Positions 35,805 through 44,877 are shown, numbered from the stretch's first letter. The stretch: DNA of 64,000 nucleotides from Algoriphagus alkaliphilus (GCF_900103735.1 NZ_FMXE01000029.1:1-64000); one strand, 5' to 3'. A program made the numbers and translations. Notes: generated by a model not told the origin, from the sequence alone.

Positions 35805-36143
35805 TTAGCAGCAATTATTGGATTCACAGGAATTATTCAACTGATCAAACAGTCCGTTGAAAAGGCCCTGTACCAGCTCCCACTTTTCAGAATTGATGCA
35901 ATAGCTGATCGAAACTCCTTCAATTGAACCTTTGATCAAACCTATTTCCTTCAGTTCCCGCAGATGCTGGGAAATTGTCGCCTGAGCGAGCCCAAGTTCC
36001 TGTACCAAAGTACCGTTGATGCAGCTTTTGGTTTTGGCCAAATACTGCAGAATGGCGATTCTAGCCGGGTGAGCAAAGGCTTTGGCTATAAGAGCCAACT
36101 CATTTTGTTCAGCTGTGAACAGATTTGTTTTAGTGATTCCCAT
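35805..36143 (-). CDS. arsR: ArsR-family arsenic-responsive repressor
   Basis: A 112-residue winged-helix repressor: FAHPARIAILQYLAKTKSCINGTLVQELGLAQATISQHLRELKEIGLIKG. The usual CVCDL metal site of E. coli-type ArsR is replaced by a single Cys (KSCING), and the protein ends NNSCESNNCC, giving three more thiols that may form a distinct As(III) site. First gene of the ars operon, with an ATTGCAATATTGCGAT palindrome 7 bp upstream of the start. Confidence 0.94.
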   Translation of the reverse strand: MGITKTNLFTAEQNELALIAKAFAHPARIAILQYLAKTKSCINGTLVQELGLAQATISQHLRELKEIGLIKGSIEGVSISYCINSEKWELVQGLFNGLFDQLNNSCESNNCC

Positions 36144-36149
36144 AATTAC

Positions 36150-36165
36150 ATTGCAATATTGCGAT
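36150..36165. promoter_or_regulatory. ArsR operator-like palindrome, copy 1
   Basis: ATTGCAATATTGCGAT is nearly a perfect inverted repeat centred on AATATT (ATYGCAATATTGCRAT). It lies 7-22 bp before the arsR start codon, where binding would block transcription or early elongation. ArsR family members bind such 12-2-type palindromes in their own promoters. Confidence 0.7.
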
Positions 36166-36320
36166 GAAAAGAATTTACTAAACGAATTTGAAGGAAGTAT
36201 TTTTTATTTTTTTTTTCCAGGAATTATTTCCAACCTGAGGTTTGAACTTCAGACAATATGTGTATTCAGTAAGATGCACATACCCAAATAATGGCAGGAT
36301 TCAGTTCTAATTGAATGTGC

Positions 36321-36348
36321 TGTGGACTGTTGACAGTCGTCTGTGGAC
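36321..36348. repeat. Dispersed TGTGGACTGTTGAC / CGTCTGTGGAC repeat
   Basis: TGTGGACTGTTGAC (36321-36334) is identical to the right arm of the fold-back at 16556-16569; it is followed by agtcgtctgtggac as at 21882 (ggtcgtctgtcgac). Confidence 0.8.
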
Positions 36349-36446
36349 GTGTTGCATAGGAAATACCCCAAATCTAATTCACGTGCATCAGTGCGCACAT
36401 ATTAGGCAATTATTATCTCCGGTCTCCGGTCTTCTGTCTTCCATTC

Positions 36447-37283
36447 TTAATCGTATTTCGCCTGAATCAGAATTGTTCTGGTCAAAACTGGGGAAACTAC
36501 GAAATAACCCAAAACTTCAGGCCTTCCTGCCACCACTCGGATATTGGTTTTGGGGTTTTGAGGAGGAGGGCTAAAAAGTCCACCATCATTGAATAAGAGA
36601 TTGACCAGTTGATTCAGGTAGTCAAAGGCATCCCTGTTAAGCCTAAAAAGCTCCAATCTGACCCGGTCATTTTCTTGGAAAGTATAGCCCAATTCCAGCC
36701 CTTTTTCAAAAAAACCCAATCCAAACGTATCATCAAAAAGCAAATAATCCCCCCGCTGATTTTTAAGCGTATCGTTCTCTATGACCCGGATCCTATAATT
36801 ATTGTTTTCCTTAAATGGAATTTTCCCGAATACTTTGACGTAAAATCCCTCATCCCGGAAAGGTCGCTTTTCTTCAAACCTCCAGGTAACACTGTCAACT
36901 TTTGGAGGTTCGAGCATCACTCCTTCGGCCCGGTAAATGTTTTCTCTCCATCTTATATGCAGCTGATAAGTTTCACCCACAACGGCCCTTTCCAAAGGAT
37001 TCCGTGGTCTGTAAGATTTGGAACCGCCAAGGAATACAAAGGGTATCACTTTTTCAGTTCCGGGGATAGTTACAAAAACTTCAGCATCCGAAATCACCTC
37101 CACTTTAGTAGAGTCATAATAATCCTTGGAAAGGGTCATTTTCACCTCATTAAAGATCCCCTGATCTGTCCAATAGGCTTCAATTGTAGGAACCAACTCT
37201 GATTTGGCTCCTAGGTCCAAAATCACTTCCTCCTGACATGACCAAAACAAAACAGCGATAACTATTCCCGTTAGCCTTTTCAT
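36447..37283 (-). CDS. DUF4249 lipoprotein partner of TonB-dependent receptor
   Basis: A 278-residue lipoprotein. ATG 37283 starts the signal peptide (MKRLTGIVIAVLFWSC, lipid Cys 16), while the longer frame adds an unlikely N-terminus. The DUF4249 signatures are LVPTIEAYWTDQGIFNEVKMTLSKDYYDS and PKVDSVTWRF. DUF4249 genes typically follow SusC-like or CarboxypepD-type TonB receptors, as here 104 bp downstream, and probably encode the surface-exposed partner. Substrate unknown. Confidence 0.88.
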   Translation of the reverse strand: MKRLTGIVIAVLFWSCQEEVILDLGAKSELVPTIEAYWTDQGIFNEVKMTLSKDYYDSTKVEVISDAEVFVTIPGTEKVIPFVFLGGSKSYRPRNPLERAVVGETYQLHIRWRENIYRAEGVMLEPPKVDSVTWRFEEKRPFRDEGFYVKVFGKIPFKENNNYRIRVIENDTLKNQRGDYLLFDDTFGLGFFEKGLELGYTFQENDRVRLELFRLNRDAFDYLNQLVNLLFNDGGLFSPPPQNPKTNIRVVAGRPEVLGYFVVSPVLTRTILIQAKYD

Positions 37284-37386
37284 GGATGTATATTTTTTTT
37301 GAAAGTTATTCCTAATGCCAAGGGGATAAATCTCGATTTGCAACTATTCATTTTGCTATACGGTGCCTGCAGCTTATTCGAGTTCA

Positions 37387-39777
37387 TCAGAATTGGAAAT
37401 TATAGGTAATGGATGGCAGAAAGGTAAATAGGTAAGTCATCACCACTCCAGGTCGGGATGAAATGATTTCACCGTCTGTATTTGGATTGAAATTGATGTC
37501 ATTATTATAAATCTGCCTGAATTCATACGCAAAAGGATTTTTTCGACCATAAAGATTATAAATACTGAAGTTCCAACTGCCCCGCCACTTCCGCCCTTTA
37601 TCGGCATTTTTCCAAGTAACTGAGGCATCCACCCGATGGTAATCCGGAAACCGATCCAAGTTTCGCAATTCAGAATACAGCGGGACTGACTGATTATCTA
37701 CTCTATAGGATCCGATAGGATAGGATACCGCCTGACCGGTCGTGTACACAAAAACCAACCCAGCAGACCAACTTGGCGAAAACTCATGATTCAACACCAA
37801 AGTCACATCATTTGGCCGGTCAAACCGCGGATTGTATGCCAGGTTTTGACTTACTCCTTCTATCTTTCTCCAAGTTCGGGACCAGGTATAAGCCAGCCAT
37901 CCGGTAGTTTTGCCGATGTTTTTTCGAAGCAAAAACTCCGTTCCATAGGCCCATCCTTCGCCTGACAACAATTCCATTTCCACTTTGTCGGTAAATAGAA
38001 CCTGCGCACCATTCCGCAAATCGATGACATTTTCCAGCTTTTTATAATATCCTTCGACGGATAGCTCCCAACGATTTTGGTTAATATTATGAAACAGGCC
38101 AAGGGAGATCTGATCACTTTTTACGGGTTCAATATACCTCCCAGACAATATCCATCGGTCAATCGGCAATCCAGCAGAGCTGTTTGAGGCAATTTGAATG
38201 TATTGGAAATTTCGGTTGTAGGCTGTTTTGACTGTGAAATAGTCCGTGATTCGGTAGCGAAAAGCAAGGCGGGGCTCCAGTCCCTGATAGAATTGCATAT
38301 TTTCAAATCTGCCAAAATTCAGGGAATCAATTATTTTGGCCTCCGGCGCGGGTTTCCCGGCTTCATACAGGTAATCTACCCCCTTGCCCACTTGATTGAA
38401 AAGGCCCCACCTCAATCCCCCCTCCACACTCAGTTTGGGAGAAAGCTCATAATTGGCACTGATAAACAGGTTATTCAAAAGTCCGTTTTTTGGGTTGGTG
38501 GCAATTGGCTCTATCGCACTTTCCGGTGCGGGATCAAGATCGACCGGTGAAAAATGATAATACTGAGAATGAAGCCCCCAATTCACCTGGAGTCTTGAAT
38601 TAGGCAAGGCAGTCCAAATGGCTTTTATTCCGGATTCAGATAATTGGTTGGTCCATTCAAATCCGTTTTCCGGATCATCAAATTCCACACTATAGCTATA
38701 TCGGGAATGATAGGCTTGAAGATCAAAAAAGAACTTTTCTGAACTTACCCTATTCCAATTCAATGCGCTCACCCAATTGGTCCACCCTAAACCAAAAGCT
38801 TCATCCAAACCCAAAAAATCACTGCCTTGGTAACTGGAAATGGAAATTTTGTCTTTTTCTCCCAAAATAAAGGACAACTTCCCACTCAAATCATGGAAAC
38901 TAAGTTTGTTGTTTCTGATATTTTCATCGGATGCCAGCCGAAGAAAAAGGTCTGCGTAAGTACGTCTTCCGCTGAGGATAAAGCTAGAATTTTTACCAAA
39001 AAGCGGTCCATCTACCGTCAATCTGGAAGAAATACTCCCTATTCCCCCCTCGCCCCGGATTTGCTGATTATTTCCTTCCCGCAAAGAGACATCGATCAAA
39101 GAAGCAGCTCGTCCACCAAAGGAAGCGGGCATATTTCCTTTATATAGATCGACACTTTTCAGTCCGTCAGGGTTAAAAACCGAAAATATTCCAAAAAAAT
39201 GGGAGGGATTAAAGACCGGAGCACCATCCAATTGAACCAGGTTTTGATCAGCCGATCCCCCTCTGACAAATAGCCCTGTGGTCCCCTCACCTGCAGTCTG
39301 GACTCCGGGGAGGAGCTGAAGGCTTCGCAGCAAATCCACCTCACCGAATAGTGCGGGTATGTTTTTTATCGTTTCTATCGGGACAGTGGCCTTACCCATC
39401 TCCATGTTTTTCAGTTGCTCGTCCGGTCTTCGCTCCTGAATGATGATCTCATCCAGAGACATTTCTTCGGGTTTTAGAAAAAAACGAATGAGCTTTTCCA
39501 CGTCTTTGGGATTGATTACCCGGACCGAAGGTGCGAAACCGACATAAGAAATCACCAATTTACTAGGAAGGGAAACCAGTGTTAATTCAAACTTCCCCTC
39601 CAAATCCGTGATGACTCCTTCATTACTCTTCCCTTCCCAATACACGCTTGCACCGATGAGTGGCCCAGAAGTACTAACATCCAAAACTTGACCCGAAATC
39701 ATTCTTTGGTCCTGAGAATAAGCCCGATAACAGATACCGGTCAGTAAAAACAGTGTCAGAACTCTGAAAAGGGACAT
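37387..39777 (-). CDS. TonB-dependent outer-membrane receptor
   Basis: A 796-residue receptor: signal peptide from ATG 39777 (MSLFRVLTLFLLTGICYRAYS), a carboxypeptidase-regulatory domain (SGQVLDVSTSGPLIGASVYWEGKSNEGVITDLEGKFELTL), then a plug domain (GEVDLLRSLQLLPGVQTAGEGTTGLFVRGGSADQNLVQLDGAPVFNPSHFFG) and a C-terminal barrel ending in TYNFQF. This is the class paired with DUF4249 lipoproteins. Substrate unknown. It is divergent from the Bat-type operon at 39920. Confidence 0.94.
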   Translation of the reverse strand: MSLFRVLTLFLLTGICYRAYSQDQRMISGQVLDVSTSGPLIGASVYWEGKSNEGVITDLEGKFELTLVSLPSKLVISYVGFAPSVRVINPKDVEKLIRFFLKPEEMSLDEIIIQERRPDEQLKNMEMGKATVPIETIKNIPALFGEVDLLRSLQLLPGVQTAGEGTTGLFVRGGSADQNLVQLDGAPVFNPSHFFGIFSVFNPDGLKSVDLYKGNMPASFGGRAASLIDVSLREGNNQQIRGEGGIGSISSRLTVDGPLFGKNSSFILSGRRTYADLFLRLASDENIRNNKLSFHDLSGKLSFILGEKDKISISSYQGSDFLGLDEAFGLGWTNWVSALNWNRVSSEKFFFDLQAYHSRYSYSVEFDDPENGFEWTNQLSESGIKAIWTALPNSRLQVNWGLHSQYYHFSPVDLDPAPESAIEPIATNPKNGLLNNLFISANYELSPKLSVEGGLRWGLFNQVGKGVDYLYEAGKPAPEAKIIDSLNFGRFENMQFYQGLEPRLAFRYRITDYFTVKTAYNRNFQYIQIASNSSAGLPIDRWILSGRYIEPVKSDQISLGLFHNINQNRWELSVEGYYKKLENVIDLRNGAQVLFTDKVEMELLSGEGWAYGTEFLLRKNIGKTTGWLAYTWSRTWRKIEGVSQNLAYNPRFDRPNDVTLVLNHEFSPSWSAGLVFVYTTGQAVSYPIGSYRVDNQSVPLYSELRNLDRFPDYHRVDASVTWKNADKGRKWRGSWNFSIYNLYGRKNPFAYEFRQIYNNDINFNPNTDGEIISSRPGVVMTYLFTFLPSITYNFQF

Positions 39778-39819
39778 ACAGGAGTGATTGAAACAGAACA
39801 TGAATGGCGAACGGTCACT

Positions 39820-39849
39820 GAAAATTAATGTTTGTTAATTCTGCCAAAA
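39820..39849 (-). promoter_or_regulatory. Candidate promoter of TonB-dependent receptor
   Basis: On the minus strand TTTTG and TAATTTTC are 17-18 bases apart, close to the Bacteroidota TTG/TAnnTTTG consensus (last base C for G). It lies about 43 bp upstream of the start at 39777. Confidence 0.35.
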
Positions 39850-39919
39850 GTTTCATTGACTGGCAGCGTTAACCAAAAACCGGACTTTTAAAGTAAGGTT
39901 TATTTCCTAATTTCAGGCC

Positions 39920-40885
39920 ATGATATGGGCATATCCTGACATCAGACTCACCCTAGTACTGGCAGGAGTCTTTGTACTTCTTTACTTTATATACCTTTCC
40001 CGATTTTGGTCCATCAACCGAAGGCTGAAGGTGGAAAAACAGCGTCTATTTACCAAACTGACCATTCGTACTGCATATTTCATTCTGTTTTTGATCGCAT
40101 TTGCAGGTCCTTCGATCGGTAATTCGTTCAAAGAAGTGAAAGAAGAGGGAAAAGATATTTTCATCGCCGTGGATCTTTCACAGTCGATGAATGCCACTGA
40201 CATTGGCCCAAGCCGTCTTCAGCGAATCAAATTTGAGTTGAAAAATCTGATCAATAGTTTTCCTTCAGACCGGATCGGCTTGATTATTTTCAGTTCGGAG
40301 GCCTATATGCAGTGTCCTTTGACATTCGATCAGGCCGTCATTCAGCTTTACATTGACGGATTGAATACCGGCTTGGTACCCAACGCCGGCACTGACTTGA
40401 GCGCACCTTTAAGAATGGCCCTTGACAGATTTCTAAAAGATGAAAGCCAGGAAGTAAAAGCCAAATCAATTATTTTGATTTCAGATGGGGAAAATTTCGG
40501 TGATGACCTCGATGGAGTAATTTCGGATCTTTCAGATAATAATATAAAAGTATTCTCACTTGGAATTGGAACTCAAAAAGGAAGTCAGATCCCAAGAGGA
40601 AATGGGTTTGTAATTGATCCAAAAACAGGGACTCCCGCTATTACCAAACTTGAATCCCAGTCTTTGCGCTTGGCAGCTTCAGAGACTTCCGGGGAATATT
40701 TTGAAATTTCGGATGAGTATCAACAACTCGGAGATCTGATTTCGACAATTGACCGCCTGGAAGGCGGAGTAGCAAATACCCGAATGGTCGAGGCCAGCTC
40801 AAACAAGTATTTTTACTTTCTTCTGGGTGCTTTGGCACTTGCGCTATTGGACATGATACTACCCATCAAAACGATCAAACTCTGA
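39920..40885 (+). CDS. batB: BatB-type VWA membrane protein
   Basis: A 321-residue protein with two N-terminal helices (LTLVLAGVFVLLYFIYL, IRTAYFILFLIAFAGP) and one C-terminal helix, enclosing a VWA domain with intact MIDAS DLSQS (Asp 85) and later Thr/Asp ligands (GTDLSAP, SDGENFGDD). It is the Bat type of VWA protein. It starts an operon with two TPR genes; the usual MoxR, DUF58 and BatA are absent here and lie 24 kb away in the other cluster. Confidence 0.9.
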   Translation: MIWAYPDIRLTLVLAGVFVLLYFIYLSRFWSINRRLKVEKQRLFTKLTIRTAYFILFLIAFAGPSIGNSFKEVKEEGKDIFIAVDLSQSMNATDIGPSRLQRIKFELKNLINSFPSDRIGLIIFSSEAYMQCPLTFDQAVIQLYIDGLNTGLVPNAGTDLSAPLRMALDRFLKDESQEVKAKSIILISDGENFGDDLDGVISDLSDNNIKVFSLGIGTQKGSQIPRGNGFVIDPKTGTPAITKLESQSLRLAASETSGEYFEISDEYQQLGDLISTIDRLEGGVANTRMVEASSNKYFYFLLGALALALLDMILPIKTIKL

Positions 40886-41529
40886 TGAGCTGGAGCAAAT
40901 GGATTTTAACAGTCTTCTTGATCATCCCAAGTTCTTGGACTTATGTAACTCGGCTCAACACCGCAATCAAGGTAGCGGAAAGAAGCTATGCCGAAGCCAA
41001 GTATGAAGAGTCAGTGGCTAATCACTTGGTCTTGATCAATGACTTCGAGTACAAATCCCCTGAATTAAGTTTTGATTTGGGATTGAGTCATCAGTATGCT
41101 GAAAAAGTCGATGAAGCCCAAACTTGGTATGATCAGGCTACTCAGAGCCCCAAAAAGATGTTGGCTTCATTTGCTTTCAATCAAAGTGGCGTAATCGCAG
41201 GTAATAAAAAGGAATACCAAGCTGCCCTCAGCAAATTCCAGTCCGCCTTAATCAAAGATCCGACTAACGAGCAAGCCCGATATAACTACGAAATGCTTGC
41301 CAGATGGCTCAAGCGAGACGAAGAGCGTAAAAATCAAGATAAAAATAAGCCTGAACCATCAGAATTTGCAAAGCGAAAGAAAGCAGAAGCAGATCGATTG
41401 GTGGAACAATTCCGATTCAATGACGCTTTAAAGGTCATGCAGGAAGCATTGGTGCAGGATCCAACTGTGGCTGCCTATCAGGATTTTATAACCACACTAC
41501 AGGAGGTAGTAGAAATCGATGAGAAGTAA
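40885..41529 (+). CDS. TPR-containing Bat operon protein
   Basis: A 214-residue protein with one N-terminal membrane helix or signal (WILTVFLIIPSSWTYV) and tetratricopeptide-like repeats (AERSYAEAKYEESVANHLVLIN, AALSKFQSALIKDPTNEQARYNYEML, and a last unit ALKVMQEALVQDPTVAAYQDF). The start overlaps the batB stop as ATGA, giving coupling. Likely a periplasmic scaffold that binds BatB; BatC/BatE-like naming is uncertain. Confidence 0.8.
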   Translation: MSWSKWILTVFLIIPSSWTYVTRLNTAIKVAERSYAEAKYEESVANHLVLINDFEYKSPELSFDLGLSHQYAEKVDEAQTWYDQATQSPKKMLASFAFNQSGVIAGNKKEYQAALSKFQSALIKDPTNEQARYNYEMLARWLKRDEERKNQDKNKPEPSEFAKRKKAEADRLVEQFRFNDALKVMQEALVQDPTVAAYQDFITTLQEVVEIDEK

Positions 41530-42127
41530 ATTAATCGTATTCGTAATAGTATTTATCCATTTTTCCACTGGGGAAATCTTGGCACAAACTGCCGGGGATT
41601 TCTTTAATCGGGCAGCGCGTTCCTATGTCAAAACGGAAAAGGAAGCAGCTTTAAAAGAAGTGAATGATGGTTTGGGAAAATTTCCAGACGACACCAAACT
41701 GAAAGCACTGAAAGAAAAGCTTGAGAAAGAGCAGGAGAACGAAAAACAGGAAAACCCGCAAGATCAAAAGCAACAAAACGATCAAAACCAAAGTCAGAAA
41801 AGCGAGGGCGAAAAAGGAGATAATCAATCTGAAGAAAAAGACGGAGAGCAGTCTGAAGAGGATAAAGCCAAAGAAGGTCAAAAAGGCAAAGACCCTTCTC
41901 AGAAAAGTGATGAGCCCGGTGAAAACGCAAATGATCAAATGGATGCCAATCTTGCTGACAGACAAAAACGAATGGAAGAAATGCGTGAAAAGCTCAAAAG
42001 CATGAACCTCTCTCCAGAACAAGCCGCCCAGATCCTCGAATCACTCAATGCTGCCGAACTTCGGTATATTCAGGATAATAAGAAAAAACCGACTCAAAGA
42101 CCTAAAAGAGGACTGCCGGATTGGTGA
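41519..42127 (+). CDS. BatC-like protein with long charged linker
   Basis: A 202-residue exported protein (signal ending GEILAQ) with a short TPR-like N-terminal part (NRAARSYVKTEKEAALKEVNDGLGKFPDDTKLKALKEKLEKE), then a roughly 75-residue region almost only of Lys, Glu, Gln, Asp, Asn and Ser, and a conserved C-terminal helix (LSPEQAAQILESLNAAELRYIQDNKKK). This arrangement is typical of BatC. Overlaps the preceding gene by 11 bp. Confidence 0.82.
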   Translation: MRSKLIVFVIVFIHFSTGEILAQTAGDFFNRAARSYVKTEKEAALKEVNDGLGKFPDDTKLKALKEKLEKEQENEKQENPQDQKQQNDQNQSQKSEGEKGDNQSEEKDGEQSEEDKAKEGQKGKDPSQKSDEPGENANDQMDANLADRQKRMEEMREKLKSMNLSPEQAAQILESLNAAELRYIQDNKKKPTQRPKRGLPDW

Positions 42128-42410
42128 TTTGTGTCCGATGCTGGATGACCGGTGACCGGTGTGTTGTGTCTGGCTGAGCAGCTTGTCCGCCGGGGAGGAG
42201 AGTCGAAGCCTATAACAGTAATATTGGTTAAAAGTAAATAGGTAGAGGTGAGCCAAAAATAGACAATCGGTCAAAAAAATATCGAATTTAGAACATCGAA
42301 TGCTGAATAATGAAGTAGTCTGCTTAAAAGTTTAGCATTTTCGGTCATCGGACACCCGGCAACGATCAAAAAAACATCGGCAATCCCATACAATCTAAAC
42401 CCAACTAAAC
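42128..42410. other. Spacer with a dispersed CCGATG repeat
   Basis: Contains ccgatgctggatgaccggtgaccggtgtgtt at 42135-42165, a relative of 19641-19670. No gene or firm promoter was recognised before the thiolase gene. Confidence 0.55.
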
Positions 42411-43592
42411 ATGAGCAAAGAAGTATACATCGTCGCAGCTGTCCGAACTCCCCTTGGGAGCTTTGGCGGGAAGTTGTCCTCCATAACTGCCATCGAGCTA
42501 GGAAGTATTGCAATCAAAGGCGCAATCGCAAAATCCGGGGTTTCATCAGAAGCAGTGAATGAAGTATTCATGGGAAATGTGATTTCTGCAAACCTAGGTC
42601 AAGCTCCAGCACGACAAGCCGCTATTGGTGCAGGTATTGGCTACAATGTCCCTTGCACCACCATCAATAAAGTGTGCGCCTCAGGCATGAAAGCTGTAAT
42701 GCTTGCTGCCCAATCCATTATGCTTGGCATCAATGATGTCGTCGTGGCCGGCGGCATGGAAAGCATGTCCAATGTCCCCTACTACATTCCAAAGGCCCGT
42801 TTTGGTTACAAATACGGAAATGCAGAAATGGTCGACGGGCTGGTGAAAGACGGTCTGTTTGAAGTTTATTATAAGTTCCCGATGGGAAACTGTGCTGAAA
42901 ACACCGCCAAGGAAATGAACATTACACGGGAGCAACAGGATGCCTACGCCATCCAATCCTACAAGCGTTCGGCTGAGGCTTGGGAAAAGGGCATGTTCAA
43001 AGATGAAATCGTTCCTGTGGAAATGCTCGGGAGAAAAGGAGAAACAATCCTGATCGACGAAGATGAAGAATTCCGCAATGTGATGTTTGACAAAATCCCT
43101 TCTTTAAAACCGGTTTTTGACAAAAACGGAACAGTGACTGCCGCAAACGCATCCACAATGAATGACGGTGCATCCGCTCTGGTTTTGGTAAGCAAGGAAA
43201 AAGCCGAAGAATTGGGGTTGAAACCTTTGGCAAAAATCCGAGGGTTTGCAGATGCAGCCACTGATCCGCTTTGGTTTACGACAGCACCAGCCTTGGCAAT
43301 TCCAAAAGCATTGAAACATGCAGGCGTTTCAGCTGGGGAGGTTTCCTACTATGAAATCAATGAAGCTTTTGCGGCTGTTGCGATTGCCAATCAGCGGGAA
43401 TTAAACTTGGATAACGATAAGATCAATGTCTTTGGAGGGGCGGTCTCCCTTGGACATCCGCTTGGAGCTTCCGGTGCTAGAATCATCACCACACTCAACT
43501 CAGTCCTACACCAAAAAGGCGGAACAATCGGCGTAGCCGGCATTTGCAACGGTGGCGGCGGAGCTTCGGCGATTGTAATTGAGAAGATGTAA
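42411..43592 (+). CDS. Acetyl-CoA acetyltransferase (thiolase)
   Basis: A 393-residue thiolase II that condenses or cleaves acetyl-CoA/acetoacetyl-CoA. The catalytic residues are Cys 89 (INKVCASGMKA), His 349 (SLGHPLGASGAR) and Cys 379 (GICNGGGGAS); NEAFA is also present. Length is full. Monocistronic with a terminator just after. HMG-CoA lyase at 56992 produces acetoacetate and acetyl-CoA, so both could serve leucine or ketone-body breakdown, but they are far apart. Confidence 0.96.
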   Translation: MSKEVYIVAAVRTPLGSFGGKLSSITAIELGSIAIKGAIAKSGVSSEAVNEVFMGNVISANLGQAPARQAAIGAGIGYNVPCTTINKVCASGMKAVMLAAQSIMLGINDVVVAGGMESMSNVPYYIPKARFGYKYGNAEMVDGLVKDGLFEVYYKFPMGNCAENTAKEMNITREQQDAYAIQSYKRSAEAWEKGMFKDEIVPVEMLGRKGETILIDEDEEFRNVMFDKIPSLKPVFDKNGTVTAANASTMNDGASALVLVSKEKAEELGLKPLAKIRGFADAATDPLWFTTAPALAIPKALKHAGVSAGEVSYYEINEAFAAVAIANQRELNLDNDKINVFGGAVSLGHPLGASGARIITTLNSVLHQKGGTIGVAGICNGGGGASAIVIEKM

Positions 43593-43614
43593 TATTTCAA
43601 TATCCCTGATTCAC

Positions 43615-43650
43615 AAAAGCCTTCATTTTCAAAGAAATGAAGGCTTTTGA
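43615..43650. terminator. Bidirectional terminator between thiolase and ApbE genes
   Basis: AAAAGCCTTCATTT (43615-43628) pairs with AAATGAAGGCTTTT (43635-43648), loop tcaaag. It is symmetric, ending both the plus-strand thiolase gene and, less strongly, the convergent apbE gene. Confidence 0.85.
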
Positions 43651-43722
43651 GTTTAAGGAGAGTTTCAAAGTTTTCTGTTTAGACACAGACAACTGCGACT
43701 GGCTCTACAGACTACCTACCCA

Positions 43723-44721
43723 TCACTTCCTAATAGGAAATCCACTCGTAAATTCCATCTCCAACTTTTCCTTTCCACCGATCACAAACATGGCTTCCAC
43801 ACCGGGAAGGCTTTCTGCCAAAATCTTTGCTTTTTCAGGGCCCATTGCCATAAATGCCGTAGCTAGCGCATCTGCCTGTGTGGCTGAAGGGGCTAGTACT
43901 GACACCGAAACCATCGAATGACTGACCGGAAATCCGGTTTTCGGATCGAGAATATGCGGTCTTCTGTTTCCTGCTTCGTCAATGTAAAACTTGCGGTAAT
44001 TCCCCGAACTGCTGATCGATCGATTGTCCAGTTCTACCTTCGTCAGCATCGAACTGGTCACGCCAATTTCGGCCTGGGCAGGATCTTCGATTCCGATGGT
44101 CCAGGCCGTACCTCTTGAATTTTGGCCTTTGGCTTTCATTTCGCCGCCGATTTCGACCATGTAATCCGAAATCTGATTTTTCTCTACCACTTCAACTAAC
44201 TTATCGATGGCATAGCCTTCTCCCAGACCTGTGATGTCCAGCATCACGCCAGGTTTGACTGAAAAATAACCTGAATCAGTCGCCAAAATCATCTTTTCGA
44301 AACCAATCACATCATTCAATGCGCTGACTTTGAGCGAATCCATTGCCTCCCGTTGTTCGAAAGAAAAGCCCCATGATTTCAACAAAGGATAAAGTGTCGG
44401 CTCAAAATATCCTTCCGACATCCGATGGTACTTTGCCGTAGAATCCAACATATCTCTGAAAGTAAATGAGGGATTGCGCAATTCACCGCTTCGGTTAAAA
44501 TCTGAAATCTCCGAGTCCTGAACGTAGGAATTTGAGGCTTTATTAATCAAAGCAAAAACTGAATCGAACTCAGGCTGAAGGTCCTTGCCTAGGTCTGCCA
44601 GCTGAATTCGGTAATAGGTTCCAAATATTTCTCCTTCATAGGTTTTGAAGGATTTTTCCTTTTCTCCGCATGAGGTAATAAATGCAAACGCAATCAGTAA
44701 ATAGGTAGGTGAAAATCGCAT
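43723..44721 (-). CDS. apbE: FAD:protein FMN transferase (ApbE lipoprotein)
   Basis: A 332-residue lipoprotein; ATG 44721 opens the signal MRFSPTYLLIAFAFITSC (Cys 18). The ApbE domain shows FGTYYRIQLAD, LDITGLGEGYAIDKLVE, VEIGGEMKAKGQNSRGTAWTIGIEDP, ILDPKTGFPVSHSMVSVSV and SATQADALATAFMAMG. ApbE uses FAD and Mg2+ to attach FMN to Thr of periplasmic flavoproteins such as NqrC/RnfG. The target protein is not encoded nearby. Confidence 0.95.
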   Translation of the reverse strand: MRFSPTYLLIAFAFITSCGEKEKSFKTYEGEIFGTYYRIQLADLGKDLQPEFDSVFALINKASNSYVQDSEISDFNRSGELRNPSFTFRDMLDSTAKYHRMSEGYFEPTLYPLLKSWGFSFEQREAMDSLKVSALNDVIGFEKMILATDSGYFSVKPGVMLDITGLGEGYAIDKLVEVVEKNQISDYMVEIGGEMKAKGQNSRGTAWTIGIEDPAQAEIGVTSSMLTKVELDNRSISSSGNYRKFYIDEAGNRRPHILDPKTGFPVSHSMVSVSVLAPSATQADALATAFMAMGPEKAKILAESLPGVEAMFVIGGKEKLEMEFTSGFPIRK

Positions 44722-44877
44722 AATCAAAGGGTTGGGTTGAAAGAGCATTCCCTCTCTCTGTTGGAAAAGATATTTTGCTCAAAAATAGTCAAATTGAATT
44801 CCTTCACCGTTAATTTCCCCAGAAGTAATAAATCCTGAGATTGGATTCCGATCTTTAACCTTTCGAATCCTTATAAT

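Larger units (their letters stand above)
36144..36446. other. Spacer upstream of arsR
   Basis: Holds the arsR operator (36150-36165), a T-rich tract (36199-36220) and a dispersed TGTGGACTGTTGAC repeat (36321-36348). No gene seen. Confidence 0.6.

Noticed and set aside
41651..42022. Long antisense frame over the BatC-like gene (very Phe/Leu-rich)
   Set aside because: Produced by the antisense of Lys/Glu/Gln-rich codons; no independent evidence for a gene.
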